A stretch of DNA of 64,000 nucleotides from Paracrocinitomix mangrovi. GTDB taxonomy: Bacteria; Bacteroidota; Bacteroidia; Flavobacteriales_D; Crocinitomicaceae. The notes under the pieces are model-generated. The model had not been told where the DNA came from. It was given only the letters and a program-made list of their open reading frames with translations, and made no database searches. Below, piece by piece: positions 17,334 to 26,778 of this stretch. Every line of letters begins with the position of its first letter. Position 1 is the first letter of the stretch. Location: positions 2,852,001-2,916,000 of the forward strand of contig NZ_CP091819.1 in NCBI RefSeq assembly GCF_019740355.2, given 5' to 3'. A program made the translations under genes and the position numbers.

Positions 17334-18775
17334 TACTTCACAATTTTTTCACGAATAATCTCATTATTGGCAGATTCAATCTGTAAAAAGTACATCCCTG
17401 CCGGTAAAATAGAAATATCAATTTCAGAGGTTTTAACTCCTTCCAGCACATTCATTCCGTTTGCATTAAAAAGTACAAAATGGGTCCACTCACCATTTGA
17501 CTCAATGGTGATGTAATCTTTAGACGGATTTGGAAATACTTTGAATGCAATTGGTTTTAATGTTTCAGTTGAAACAAAGAATTGGGTGCCACATGCTACT
17601 CCTGAATTGTATTTAAAATTCAATGATGTTGAAGTATTGCAACCTCCTGATTGAACGTCATAACAAGAACCATAATAATCTAATGCACCTGAAATTGCTG
17701 TTGAAGTGACAGTTGGAATATGCCAGGAGTGAAAACAAAAACCTGAGCTATCAGAAGCCACAGCCTCTGATTTACTGGTAATTTTATAACCACAATTCCC
17801 TGAATAATAAACCAGCAATGTACTTTCAGGATCATTAAAAGTTAAAGTACTTACTGTTTGTCCGGGTAACTGATTGGTGTAATAAACGTTGCTGATGTCA
17901 TACGATTCTGTAACGGTATCGCTTGACCAACTATAAGTGGAAGGCATATCTATGTAACCTGAGAAATAATTGGCCTGTTTATACTCTATTGTATAAGTTG
18001 CAGTTGTTCCATTAACTGTTTTATCCAGAATCTTTTTTTCATGGTAAATTTCTGTATAAGGTATACTGCCGGAATGCGTGGTATAATTAATTATATCACC
18101 AATTTCAATGTCAAACAATTCCTGATTAGTAGGTTTAGTTATTCCAATTGTCGGAAAATCTTGCCCTACCAGTTCATACTGATCTTCAACTGAGACAGAA
18201 TTGTATGCTACAGGGAAAGAGAACATGGCCATCATAGCATATACACCGTGATTTTTACTCAGTTTTATTTCGGCTGGAGAGAGATTGAAAGCTGTATTGT
18301 CGGATGTAATGGAAAAGGTTTTAACCGTGTCTGTATAACCTAAAAAATTGACTTCAGAAATATCAGTTACTGTGGTTAGATATTGAAACCCAAGTTGATC
18401 TTCCATCATCAATGAAACTTGTCCAAGTGTATCTAGAGTATGGATAAAAATACTATCCAGATCTTGATTAAAAAATACATTAACACCGTTTGGTTGGACA
18501 ATTATTTTTTCTCCTATCCAACTACCCTGCAATTTTAAATAGCAATTTCCAGTGGTATCTGAATAATTATTCTGCAACGCTTTAAATGGATATAAAATAC
18601 TGTCTCCGCTAACAAAATCAACTGAATCACAAGCTATTGCCAAAATAGGGTCATAGTCATTATCGTTGTCATAAGCCATAAAATAATGGACATCAGTTGA
18701 TCGCACGGATTGGTAATTCTGAGAAAAACCAGCCATGCAAATAGCAGTTAAAAAGAGGGTTAAATGAAACTTCAT
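17330..18775 (-). CDS. Secreted T9SS-sorted protein of unknown function
   Basis: The 481-residue protein has a signal peptide (MKFHLTLFLTAICMAGFSQ) and ends in a type A sorting domain (FKVFPNPSKDYITIESNG ... GMYFLQIES ... REKIVKY). The ~390-residue middle is beta-rich with several Cys and no recognised catalytic motif; it contains a YSGNCGYKI stretch and a CYDVQSGGC pair. The protein is exported to the cell surface or medium through T9SS. The start is fixed by the signal peptide. Confidence 0.85.
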   Translation of the reverse strand: MKFHLTLFLTAICMAGFSQNYQSVRSTDVHYFMAYDNDNDYDPILAIACDSVDFVSGDSILYPFKALQNNYSDTTGNCYLKLQGSWIGEKIIVQPNGVNVFFNQDLDSIFIHTLDTLGQVSLMMEDQLGFQYLTTVTDISEVNFLGYTDTVKTFSITSDNTAFNLSPAEIKLSKNHGVYAMMAMFSFPVAYNSVSVEDQYELVGQDFPTIGITKPTNQELFDIEIGDIINYTTHSGSIPYTEIYHEKKILDKTVNGTTATYTIEYKQANYFSGYIDMPSTYSWSSDTVTESYDISNVYYTNQLPGQTVSTLTFNDPESTLLVYYSGNCGYKITSKSEAVASDSSGFCFHSWHIPTVTSTAISGALDYYGSCYDVQSGGCNTSTSLNFKYNSGVACGTQFFVSTETLKPIAFKVFPNPSKDYITIESNGEWTHFVLFNANGMNVLEGVKTSEIDISILPAGMYFLQIESANNEIIREKIVKY

Positions 18776-18917
18776 GGGGACAATTTAATCTAAAATAAAG
18801 TCAATTGCAACAGCTTAATAAACTGATACATGCTATTTTATATCTATCAATCAATAGCTAACAGTACACTCTTAATAAAGCTTTGGACTTTTAACATTTT
18901 TAAAGGGTTTAACACAT

Positions 18918-18925
18918 TAATTTTG
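18918..18925 (+). promoter_or_regulatory. Candidate -7 promoter element for the M23 peptidase gene
   Basis: TAATTTTG matches TAnnTTTG and ends 17 bases before the ATG at 18943. TTT-rich sequence lies about 20 bases upstream but no clean -33 TTTG. Confidence 0.55.
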
Positions 18926-18942
18926 TGTCAATACCCTGAATA

Positions 18943-20238
18943 ATGAGAAACCTTTTCAATTTTAGTATAGTTGTGCTGGCCATTTTTATGGCGGCTTGCG
19001 GAAGTAAGAAAAACACAGAAAGTGAAGAAGCTGTTGAGGAAATAGTGATTCCTGAGCCGGTAATTGAATACGGATTCAATCTGGATTCTTTCGTGGTAGA
19101 AAGAGATACTGTTCAACCGGGCTGGACTATGAGTCATATGTTTCAAGGGTATGGCCTCACTCAATATCAAATTAACATTGCAGCAGAAATGGCGGCTGAT
19201 TCTTCAGTTGGATTGCGATACATTAAGGAAGGAAAAGATTACCTGATGTTGTGTGATAGAGAGGACACTGCCAAAAAATTATTGTACTGTATTTATCCTA
19301 AAAGTATAGTAGAGTATGTGGTTTTTGATTTTACAACAGATTCAATTATTGTAGAAAAGAGAGAAAAAGAATGGTCAATTGAAGAAAAGATGATTTCAGG
19401 TGAGATTATCAAGAATTCAAACCTGACATTTGCCTTGGATCAGCAATTAAAAGACATCAATATGACTGGTGAAATGGCTGAGCATATAGCCGGCGTTTTT
19501 GCCTGGACAATTGACTTTTTCCGCTTACATCCAGGTGATGAATTCAAAGCCATTTATACTGAAAAATCTGTGGAGGGTAAACCGTTTTCAGTAGGTGAAA
19601 TTAAATATGCCTGGTTCAGACATCAAGGATTAGAGTACTATGGGTTCAAATATGTAGTAAATGCGGATAGCAATAAAGTGGGATTCTTTGATGAAAAAGG
19701 TAAGGAGATGAAAAGACCTTTCTTGATGGCTCCGGTAAAATATTCAAGAATAAGCTCAGGTTTTACAATGAAACGCTTTCATCCGGTTCAAAAAAGATGG
19801 AAATCACATTTGGGAACTGATTACGCAGCTCCACACGGAACACCAATTATGGCTACTGCAGATGGAACGGTAATAGCAGCTTCTTATACCGGTGGAAATG
19901 GAAATTATGTAAAAATTTATCATGATGAGGTGTATTCCACTCAGTACCTACACATGTCAGGATTTGCTCCCGGAATTAAAAAAGGAGTACGCGTAAGACA
20001 AGGTCAAGTTATTGGATATGTTGGTTCAACAGGCTTGGCTACCGGACCGCATGTATGTTATAGATTCTGGAAAAACGGGAAACAAGTAAATCATAGGGCA
20101 GAGAAATTCCCTCCTTCTGTTCCAATGCCTGATTCTATTTTGCCTAAGTATTTGGAGTTTATTGAACCAATTAAGGCAAGATTAGACTCATTGCCAATTA
20201 CTCCTTATGTTGTGGAAAGTGATTCTATAAATGTGTAA
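18943..20238 (+). CDS. M23-family (LytM-type) peptidase lipoprotein with altered HxH motif
   Basis: This 431-residue lipoprotein (lipobox FMAA-C19, then an acidic linker) carries a C-terminal M23/LytM domain at about residues 270-390, the fold of peptidoglycan DD-endopeptidases. Visible active-site residues are His289 and Asp293 (HLGTD), His337 (YLHMS) and His370 (GPHVC). The usual HxH zinc motif reads His370-Val-Cys372, so Cys stands where the second zinc His is expected. The N-terminal ~230 residues have the layout of OapA/LysM-like partner domains. It probably trims or regulates cell wall at the outer membrane. No partner is adjacent, as the regulator on the other side is convergent. Confidence 0.9.
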   Translation: MRNLFNFSIVVLAIFMAACGSKKNTESEEAVEEIVIPEPVIEYGFNLDSFVVERDTVQPGWTMSHMFQGYGLTQYQINIAAEMAADSSVGLRYIKEGKDYLMLCDREDTAKKLLYCIYPKSIVEYVVFDFTTDSIIVEKREKEWSIEEKMISGEIIKNSNLTFALDQQLKDINMTGEMAEHIAGVFAWTIDFFRLHPGDEFKAIYTEKSVEGKPFSVGEIKYAWFRHQGLEYYGFKYVVNADSNKVGFFDEKGKEMKRPFLMAPVKYSRISSGFTMKRFHPVQKRWKSHLGTDYAAPHGTPIMATADGTVIAASYTGGNGNYVKIYHDEVYSTQYLHMSGFAPGIKKGVRVRQGQVIGYVGSTGLATGPHVCYRFWKNGKQVNHRAEKFPPSVPMPDSILPKYLEFIEPIKARLDSLPITPYVVESDSINV

Positions 20239-20245
20239 ATAGGAA

Positions 20246-23200
20246 TTAAATTCTGATTCCAACTACGCAGATGTCATCTACTTGTTCTAGATTTCCTCTC
20301 CATTCTTCAATTCTTTTTTCTAGTATTTCGGATTGCTCTGCCATTGGCTGATTACGCATCTGTAACAACAACATTTTAAGTGATTTGGCTTTGAATTTTT
20401 TGCCTTTGTCACCGCCAAACTGATCTGCATATCCATCTGAAAAGAAATAGATAAGATCACCTGGAGAAACTTCTAATGCATGTGTATCAAACTCTTTCAT
20501 GTCATGAAATTGTCCAATTGGTTGTTTGTTGGCTTTGATTTCTTCTATTTCGTTGCTTTCCTTTTTCAGGATCCAAAGTGGATTATTGGCACCTGCATAC
20601 TTGATTCTCACTTTACCATCATTAGCCTTAACTAAGGAGATCATAGCAATATCCATCCCGTCCTTTACATCTTCATGAGATTTTTCAAATTCAGCAATAA
20701 CAAGTTCTCTTGTTTTATTTAATATCTCTCCCGGAATGCTTAACTCAAACTCTCTAACTGCTCTGTTAAGCGCATTGTTGCAGATTACTGAAACCATTGC
20801 TCCGGGAACTCCATGTCCTGTACAATCTGCTACCGCCATTAAAACGGTATCTTGAGTTTCTTCTAACCAGTAAAAATCACCGGATACAATATCCTTTGGT
20901 CTGTACAGTACAAAGTGTTCAAGATTAATAGAACTGTTAATCAAATCTTGTGTAGGTAAGATGGCTGTTTGGATTCTTTTGGCATAAACGATAGAATCTT
21001 TTATTTCTTCGTTTTTCAGTTTAAGTTCATCTGCTTGTGTACTGATTTCTTTGGTTCTTTCTTTTACAACTGATTCTAATGCCTGCTTTTGTTTTATTAG
21101 TTTTCTGGTTCTGAATCGTACAATTACAAATAAGCTGAACAAAATTCCAATTGCGGCAATTATTCTAAACCACCATCTCATCCAAAATGGTTTATCAATT
21201 TGAAAACTAAAGCTTAATTCATCTTCTGTTATTGCTCCAAATTCATCAGAAGACCTCAACCTAAAAGTATATTCTCCCGGATGAAGGTTAGTGTAGGATG
21301 CAAATTTCATGGTGGATGGTTCACTCCAATTTTCATCAAAGTTTTCAAGCTTCCATGTGTAAAGTATTTTCTCCGGAAGGATATAATTGATGGCTCCAAA
21401 TTCAAACCCTATTGAGTTTTCACTATAAGGAAGCTTTAAATTGGCAGGTAAATGGTGGTTTCCTGTAACTCCTGTACACCAATCTGATGTGTGCCAGTTA
21501 ACTCGTTCTCCCATCACTTTAATAGAGCGGAGATACTTTATTGAAGGAGTTCCGGAAGAAAAGTCACTTATTTCTTTTGATTCTAATAAAAATAGGCCAC
21601 TTACGGTTCCAAACCATAATCTACCAGCTTTGTCTCGCAAACTGGCATTTGGATTATTTTGCATTCCAAGAAACCCTCGATCTTCTCCGTAATAATGTGT
21701 ATTGAATGTTGTATCTGATGTTGCTTTGATAACATACAATCCATTTTCAAATCCTGCCCACACTTCAGATTCCACTGCAAGTAGGGAATAAACAGCCGTA
21801 GAATTTTCTAGTTCTTCATTGATTAGATTTTCAATGTTCAGTTTTTGATTTGCTTCGTCATAATCACCATAATATAGTCCAAAACCGTTAGTGCCTAACC
21901 ATAACTTCCCATTATTGTCAAATGCAATACAAGATATTTCTATAAGGTTTTCAGGGAGTTGTGGAGAAGTGATTTTATTTCCCTCAAATATGTCAATAAA
22001 ACCTCCTGAATATCCCACCCATACTCTTCCTTTTTGATCAACTTCAATGCATTTTACATCACGACCTGAAATTCCTTTATGGGCCTCAAAGAATTCTACC
22101 GAATATCCGTTTGGAGTTATTTTGATTTTGCCTAATCCTTCTTGAGTCCCCACCCAGCAGACATTATCAACCAACTTAATTACATTGACACGTTCATTTA
22201 ATAAACCTTGTTCCGTGCCAATGTAGCTGATCTTCTTGTTTTTTAGAACGCAAACACCTTTATTAGTTCCCATTAAATATCCATCCTCTGAAAATTGTTG
22301 TATTGATGAGACCGTCTTGTTCCAATAATCCGTTTGAAGATCAATATTAGTCAAGTGCGGTTCATTGTTTTCTACTTTATCAATGATGGTTAATCCGCTA
22401 AATGTCCCTACCAGAATTTCCCCGTTCATTCCTTGTTCTACTGAAAATACCTGTTCAGACCCAAGTCCTTCTGATTTGGTGAATTGCACAAAATCTTCAG
22501 GGTTAAACTTCATTATCCCACCAAAAGATGTCCCTATCCAAATATTGCCAAAAGTGTCTTCACTTAAGCAACGAATGCGTTCACTTGAAAGGCCATTTTC
22601 AGCTCGGATTACTTTAAATTGATCCCCATTAAACACGCAAATTCCTGCTGGTGTTCCTACCCAAATGTTATTGTCAGGACCCTCTATCAAATCCATCACT
22701 CTGCCATGAGGCATTCCTTCATCAACATTCCATTTTGTTATGTGTTCACCGTCAATTTTATTTAAACCGGATGCTGTTCCTGCCCAAATGATGCCATTGT
22801 GATCTACTATAGTTCTCAAAATACGGTCGTCTGAAAGACCTTCGTGGGTAGTGTAAACTGTAATTGATTCTCCTTTATAAATAACCAAACCCTCATCAGT
22901 TGACAAGTAGGTTTTGCCATCCTGGTGCAATACATGTCTGATGGATGTGTGAGGTAAATTAAATTTTTCTTTTCGCTCTTGTGATACCCATTTAGTTTTT
23001 GGGTCAATTATTGTGACTCCTTTATCTGTTGCTACCCAGATATTTCCTTTTTCATCCTGAGAAATTGAACGAACATGATTGTCATCAAGGCCATTGGTTG
23101 TATCTAGGGTGATAAATTCATTGCTGTCGTAATAACACAACCCTTCTGGTGTACCAAACCAAAAAGTTCCTAATCTATCTTGAAAAATTGCACGAATGTC

Positions 23201-23431
23201 ATGTGAGGGCAATCCGTTTTTTCTGGTGTATGTTTTAAAATCATATCCATCAAACTTTGAAACTCCTCCTCCTTCTGTTCCTATCCACAAAAAGCCATGA
23301 TTGTCTTCAATAATATCATACACACTTGAACGCGCAAGGCCATCCTCTAAAGAATAATGTTTGAAGGCATATTTTTGACTAAGACCTAAGGTGCTTGTAA
23401 AGATTAACAGTATAAATAAAAGCCTTCTCAT
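20246..23431 (-). CDS. Two-component-regulator propeller / SpoIIE phosphatase sensor protein
   Basis: The 1061-residue membrane sensor starts with a signal peptide. It continues with a large periplasmic double propeller built from reg_prop repeats (SSVYDIIEDNHGFLWIGTEGG type, residues ~25-640) and a Y_Y_Y domain (~670-740, ending YTFRLRSSDEFG). One transmembrane helix follows (~750-772), then a coiled-coil linker (~775-820) and a cytosolic SpoIIE/PP2C phosphatase (~830-1061). The phosphatase carries the metal-binding motifs GDFYW and DCTGHGVPGA and the C-terminal SDGYADQFGG. There is no histidine kinase or receiver domain, so output would be Ser/Thr dephosphorylation, classically of an anti-sigma antagonist. 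No such partner is in the window. Confidence 0.93.
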   Translation of the reverse strand: MRRLLFILLIFTSTLGLSQKYAFKHYSLEDGLARSSVYDIIEDNHGFLWIGTEGGGVSKFDGYDFKTYTRKNGLPSHDIRAIFQDRLGTFWFGTPEGLCYYDSNEFITLDTTNGLDDNHVRSISQDEKGNIWVATDKGVTIIDPKTKWVSQERKEKFNLPHTSIRHVLHQDGKTYLSTDEGLVIYKGESITVYTTHEGLSDDRILRTIVDHNGIIWAGTASGLNKIDGEHITKWNVDEGMPHGRVMDLIEGPDNNIWVGTPAGICVFNGDQFKVIRAENGLSSERIRCLSEDTFGNIWIGTSFGGIMKFNPEDFVQFTKSEGLGSEQVFSVEQGMNGEILVGTFSGLTIIDKVENNEPHLTNIDLQTDYWNKTVSSIQQFSEDGYLMGTNKGVCVLKNKKISYIGTEQGLLNERVNVIKLVDNVCWVGTQEGLGKIKITPNGYSVEFFEAHKGISGRDVKCIEVDQKGRVWVGYSGGFIDIFEGNKITSPQLPENLIEISCIAFDNNGKLWLGTNGFGLYYGDYDEANQKLNIENLINEELENSTAVYSLLAVESEVWAGFENGLYVIKATSDTTFNTHYYGEDRGFLGMQNNPNASLRDKAGRLWFGTVSGLFLLESKEISDFSSGTPSIKYLRSIKVMGERVNWHTSDWCTGVTGNHHLPANLKLPYSENSIGFEFGAINYILPEKILYTWKLENFDENWSEPSTMKFASYTNLHPGEYTFRLRSSDEFGAITEDELSFSFQIDKPFWMRWWFRIIAAIGILFSLFVIVRFRTRKLIKQKQALESVVKERTKEISTQADELKLKNEEIKDSIVYAKRIQTAILPTQDLINSSINLEHFVLYRPKDIVSGDFYWLEETQDTVLMAVADCTGHGVPGAMVSVICNNALNRAVREFELSIPGEILNKTRELVIAEFEKSHEDVKDGMDIAMISLVKANDGKVRIKYAGANNPLWILKKESNEIEEIKANKQPIGQFHDMKEFDTHALEVSPGDLIYFFSDGYADQFGGDKGKKFKAKSLKMLLLQMRNQPMAEQSEILEKRIEEWRGNLEQVDDICVVGIRI

Positions 23432-23533
23432 GATATAGTAAAACTAATATACTGCAATTTGACTGCCAACACTTCAGCGGTAGCTAAAAAGTTGGATAAG
23501 ATGATAAAAATCAGTAAATTCTAACAAGTAGAT

Positions 23534-24142
23534 TTAGGCTTTTTCTATTGGAAATTCGAAACGCTTTCTATCCCATTCAAAGATAAATAGATTGCCTTCC
23601 ATTCTAAACGTCATGTTTTCAACTGAATCGTCAAGATCAAGAGGGCTTACCTCAAAGCGGATCACATCCTTATTTTCTTTGTAATTGAAAGCACCCCAAA
23701 CACCGTGCTCTTCCTGGCTCCATTCTTCGTTAAAGATAACTGTCCAATTTCCGGTTTGTCTTGGAATAATAAAAAGGCCGTAAGTGTCAGCATTTACTTT
23801 TTTACCATCAATTTTTACGGTTTGATCAAAAGTTACTGCCGTAACTTCATCTGCACCTGCTCTCCAAACTTCATTAAAAGGGACTAAATCTCCCCAAATT
23901 ACTCTGTTTTTAACTCTGGGTGAACCGTAATTTACTTTAACTGTAATACCGTTAAAAGCGTAAGAGTTGTCTTGTCTTGGACTTTTGCGTTCAACTTGTT
24001 CCTGATTTTCTTCTATTTCTTCTGATTGAGTATTTACCTCAATTGTTGAATCAGTATCTGTTGTTTGCTCTTCACCATTCTCTTCTCCACCTTTGCATGA
24101 AAGGAAGAAAACTGCTGCTAAAAAGGGTAATGCATATTTCAT
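23534..24142 (-). CDS. DUF2911 lipoprotein
   Basis: From the ATG at 24142 (an upstream TTG at 24151 is less likely) this is a 202-residue lipoprotein (MKYALPFLAAVFFLSC). A Glu/Thr-rich linker is followed by a DUF2911 domain (about residues 60-202) with its usual order: VKVNYGSPRVKNRVIWGDLVPFNEVWRAGA split over two conserved blocks, then DTYGLFIIP and a C-terminal FEWD. DUF2911 is common in Bacteroidota and has no known function. The gene follows a terminator of the sigma-factor gene, so it probably has its own promoter between 24143 and 24183. Confidence 0.9.
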   Translation of the reverse strand: MKYALPFLAAVFFLSCKGGEENGEEQTTDTDSTIEVNTQSEEIEENQEQVERKSPRQDNSYAFNGITVKVNYGSPRVKNRVIWGDLVPFNEVWRAGADEVTAVTFDQTVKIDGKKVNADTYGLFIIPRQTGNWTVIFNEEWSQEEHGVWGAFNYKENKDVIRFEVSPLDLDDSVENMTFRMEGNLFIFEWDRKRFEFPIEKA

Positions 24143-24175
24143 ATGGTCCAAGTTTTAGGCGAAATTACAAAATCA

Positions 24176-24215
24176 TTACAAAAAAGAGGTCGAGAAAATG
24201 AATCCCCGACCTCTT
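24176..24215 (-). terminator. Rho-independent terminator of the sigma-factor gene
   Basis: On the minus strand a perfect 9-bp stem (AAGAGGTCG / CGACCTCTT, arms at 24207-24215 and 24184-24192) with a 14-base loop is followed by a run of T (TTTTTTG). It lies about 100 bases after the sigma gene stop. Confidence 0.75.
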
Positions 24216-24312
24216 AGTTAAACCTACTAACCTTAAATTGCCACTTGTTGTGGATATGGAAAGGTGTTTTAGATTAAATCATTGGCTATTGTTCCCTTTC
24301 CAAACTCTTGCT

Positions 24313-24873
24313 TTATTTATCCAGTATTTCCTGGTATAAATGGTCTAATTTTTTTCTCAAAAAGATGGTGGCGTATCGTTTTCGAGATAACAATGTATTT
24401 ACCTGTACACCTGTTTTCTCACTAATTTCTTTAAAAGACATTCCTTGAAATTCATGTAATTCAAAAACTTCTCTTTGTTCTTGCGGCAATTCTTCTAAAG
24501 CTTCTTCTAGTTCTTGCCATACATTATCTCTGGTCAATAAATCGTCTTGTAAATCCCCTTCATCTGTAATGAAGTCTTGAAAAAACATGGTACCTTCTTC
24601 TGCGTCTCCGGCTCTATCCAGATCAGAAAAACTTAAACTCTTCTTTTTTCTATAATTATCAGTAATCTTATTTCTGGCAATTTGAAATAACCATGCACTC
24701 ATTCGCTCAATTGAGTTAATGTCATGTGATATTTTTGCCAATTGGAAATAGACATCCTGTAGTATATCTTCAGCATCTAGTTTTGAATTCACTCTTTTAC
24801 GGATAAAGTTGAATAACTTATTTCCCTCTTTCAGAATGATATCAGACACTGTTATTTGTTGTGATAGTTGCAT
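24313..24873 (-). CDS. ECF-type RNA polymerase sigma factor
   Basis: The 186-residue sigma-70 family protein has region 2 at about residues 17-90 (KLFNFIRKRV, DAEDILQDVYFQLAK, SAWLFQIARNKITDNYRKKK). Region 4 is at about 120-175 (LPQEQREVFELHEFQGMSFKEISEKTG with the helix-turn-helix). There is no region 1 or 3, so it is an ECF/extracytoplasmic-function type, close in layout to SigZ. No anti-sigma gene is directly adjacent. A 14-bp AT palindrome (ATATTTTAAAATAT, 24917-24930) lies in its upstream region and could be an operator or chance. Confidence 0.92.
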   Translation of the reverse strand: MQLSQQITVSDIILKEGNKLFNFIRKRVNSKLDAEDILQDVYFQLAKISHDINSIERMSAWLFQIARNKITDNYRKKKSLSFSDLDRAGDAEEGTMFFQDFITDEGDLQDDLLTRDNVWQELEEALEELPQEQREVFELHEFQGMSFKEISEKTGVQVNTLLSRKRYATIFLRKKLDHLYQEILDK

Positions 24874-25069
24874 TTTTATTTGCTTTGGTATCTACTAAGA
24901 CGTGCATACTTCCCTTATATTTTAAAATATCTGCAAAAGGGCTGCTTAACTCAACGAAAAGGGCATTTGTATCTATCAATTAGTGTACGAATAATTACTA
25001 AATGACAACGATTATTTCTTTGTGGTTAATTTATTCGGATTTTATGAGGGTCAAATCACCTTAATATCC

Positions 25070-25077
25070 TAATTTTG
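25070..25077 (+). promoter_or_regulatory. Candidate -7 promoter element of purH
   Basis: TAATTTTG matches TAnnTTTG and ends 30 bases before the ATG at 25108. Its last three bases would be the TTG of a longer purH reading, so this promoter argues for the downstream ATG start. Confidence 0.6.
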
Positions 25078-25107
25078 CAGTGCGCATTACAATTTCAAAT
25101 AAATCAG

Positions 25108-26637
25108 ATGTCCGATTACAAAACGATTAAAAACGCTTTAATATCTGTTTTCGATAAACAGGGATTAGATGCGATTGCCAAGAAACTTAATGAATTGGGG
25201 GTAACTATCTACTCTACAGGTGGTACACAAACTTATATTGAAGACCTGGGAATTCATGTTGAAAGAGTAGAGGATTTAACTTCATATCCCTCAATTTTAG
25301 GGGGACGAGTTAAAACTTTACATCCCAAAGTTTTTGGAGGAATTTTGAACAGGAGATCTAATGAAGGAGATCAGTTGCAAATTGCAGAGTACGAAATTCC
25401 AGAAATTGATCTTGTAATTGTGGATTTATATCCTTTTGAAGATACTGTAGCTTCAGGGGCTTCGCATCAAGAAATCATTGAAAAAATTGATATTGGGGGA
25501 ATATCTTTGATTAGAGCAGCAGCTAAGAATTATGCAGATGTTGTTATTGTTCCTTCCAAAGAACAGTACCAACCTTTATTGGATTGTTTAACTAGAAATG
25601 GTGCTGAAACATCTGAAGCAGATAGAAAAGATTTTGCAATGGCTGCATTTGACGTTTCTTCTCATTACGATACTGAAATTTACAAGTATTTCAATCAAGG
25701 AAAAAAAGAAGTTTTTAAACAAAGTATATCACAATCTCAAGTTTTGAGATACGGAGAGAACCCTCATCAAAAAGGAGTTTTTTATGGTGATTTAGATGCT
25801 ATGTTTGAAAAGCTTCACGGCAAAGAGTTATCATACAACAACTTATTGGACGTTGATGCAGCAGTGAATTTGATGGAGGATTTCAAAAATGATAAACCTT
25901 CATTTGCTATTTTGAAACATAACAACGCTTGTGGTTTTGCTACAAGAGATTCAATTGAACAAGCATACATTGACGCATTGGCAGGAGATCCTGTTTCAGC
26001 ATTTGGTGGGATTTTAATTTCAAACACTAAAATTGATGCGGCAACTGCAAAATTGATAGATGATTTGTTTTGTGAAGTTGTAATTGCTCCGGCTTATGAT
26101 GAAGCTGCTTTGGAAACGTTAAAAAGCAAAAAAAATAGAGTGATTTTGGTACAAAAACCAATTGCACTTCCTAAAAAACAATTCCGTACAATTTTGAACG
26201 GAGTTTTAGAACAAGACAAAGATTTGATTTCTGATAAAGCAGAAAATTTTGAATTAAAAACAACTGCTAAACCAACAGAACAAGAAATTAAAGATCTGGA
26301 GTTTGCTAATAGATTAGTGAAACACACTAAATCAAACACAATTGTGTTAGCCAAAAATGGTCAATTATTGGCAAGCGGAACTGGTCAAACGTCTAGAGTT
26401 GATGCATTAAGACAAGCTATTCACAAAGCACAATCATTCAATTTTGACTTGAATGGAGCGGTGATGGCTTCAGATGCATTTTTCCCTTTTCCTGATTGTG
26501 TGGAAATTGCAGATAATGCAGGAATTAAAGCTGTGATTCAACCGGGAGGTTCAATAAAAGATGAGTTGTCAATCAACTATTGCAATGAGCACGGAATGAG
26601 CATGGTGTTTACCGGAAATAGACATTTTAAACATTAA
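25108..26637 (+). CDS. purH: Bifunctional AICAR transformylase / IMP cyclohydrolase
   Basis: The 509-residue protein performs the last two steps of purine synthesis: formylation of AICAR with 10-formyl-THF, then ring closure to IMP. The N-terminal MGS-like IMP cyclohydrolase domain (about 1-195) shows ALISVFDKQGL, YSTGGT and GGRVKTLHPKVFGGIL. The AICAR transformylase domain (about 200-509) shows RYGENPHQKG and the catalytic-region ILKHNNACG. The length agrees with purH proteins once the ATG at 25108 is used. The earlier TTG lies in the promoter. No other purine gene is nearby. A 141-base gap separates it from mreB. Confidence 0.97.
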   Translation: MSDYKTIKNALISVFDKQGLDAIAKKLNELGVTIYSTGGTQTYIEDLGIHVERVEDLTSYPSILGGRVKTLHPKVFGGILNRRSNEGDQLQIAEYEIPEIDLVIVDLYPFEDTVASGASHQEIIEKIDIGGISLIRAAAKNYADVVIVPSKEQYQPLLDCLTRNGAETSEADRKDFAMAAFDVSSHYDTEIYKYFNQGKKEVFKQSISQSQVLRYGENPHQKGVFYGDLDAMFEKLHGKELSYNNLLDVDAAVNLMEDFKNDKPSFAILKHNNACGFATRDSIEQAYIDALAGDPVSAFGGILISNTKIDAATAKLIDDLFCEVVIAPAYDEAALETLKSKKNRVILVQKPIALPKKQFRTILNGVLEQDKDLISDKAENFELKTTAKPTEQEIKDLEFANRLVKHTKSNTIVLAKNGQLLASGTGQTSRVDALRQAIHKAQSFNFDLNGAVMASDAFFPFPDCVEIADNAGIKAVIQPGGSIKDELSINYCNEHGMSMVFTGNRHFKH

Positions 26638-26778
26638 TAATGAGACAGTTGAGTATAAAATTTAGGCTCAACAGTAACTAAATTGAAAGAATAGAGTAAA
26701 ATAGAAGGAATGGGCCGAAATCAGCATTTGTAATTATAGACAAAGCGGTCCGCATTATTTACCCGAAAGAAAACCGAG

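Noticed and set aside
24917-24930. 14-base AT palindrome upstream of the sigma factor gene as operator
   Set aside because: AT-only palindromes of this length are common in such AT-rich intergenic DNA and no second copy is visible; kept only as a remark.
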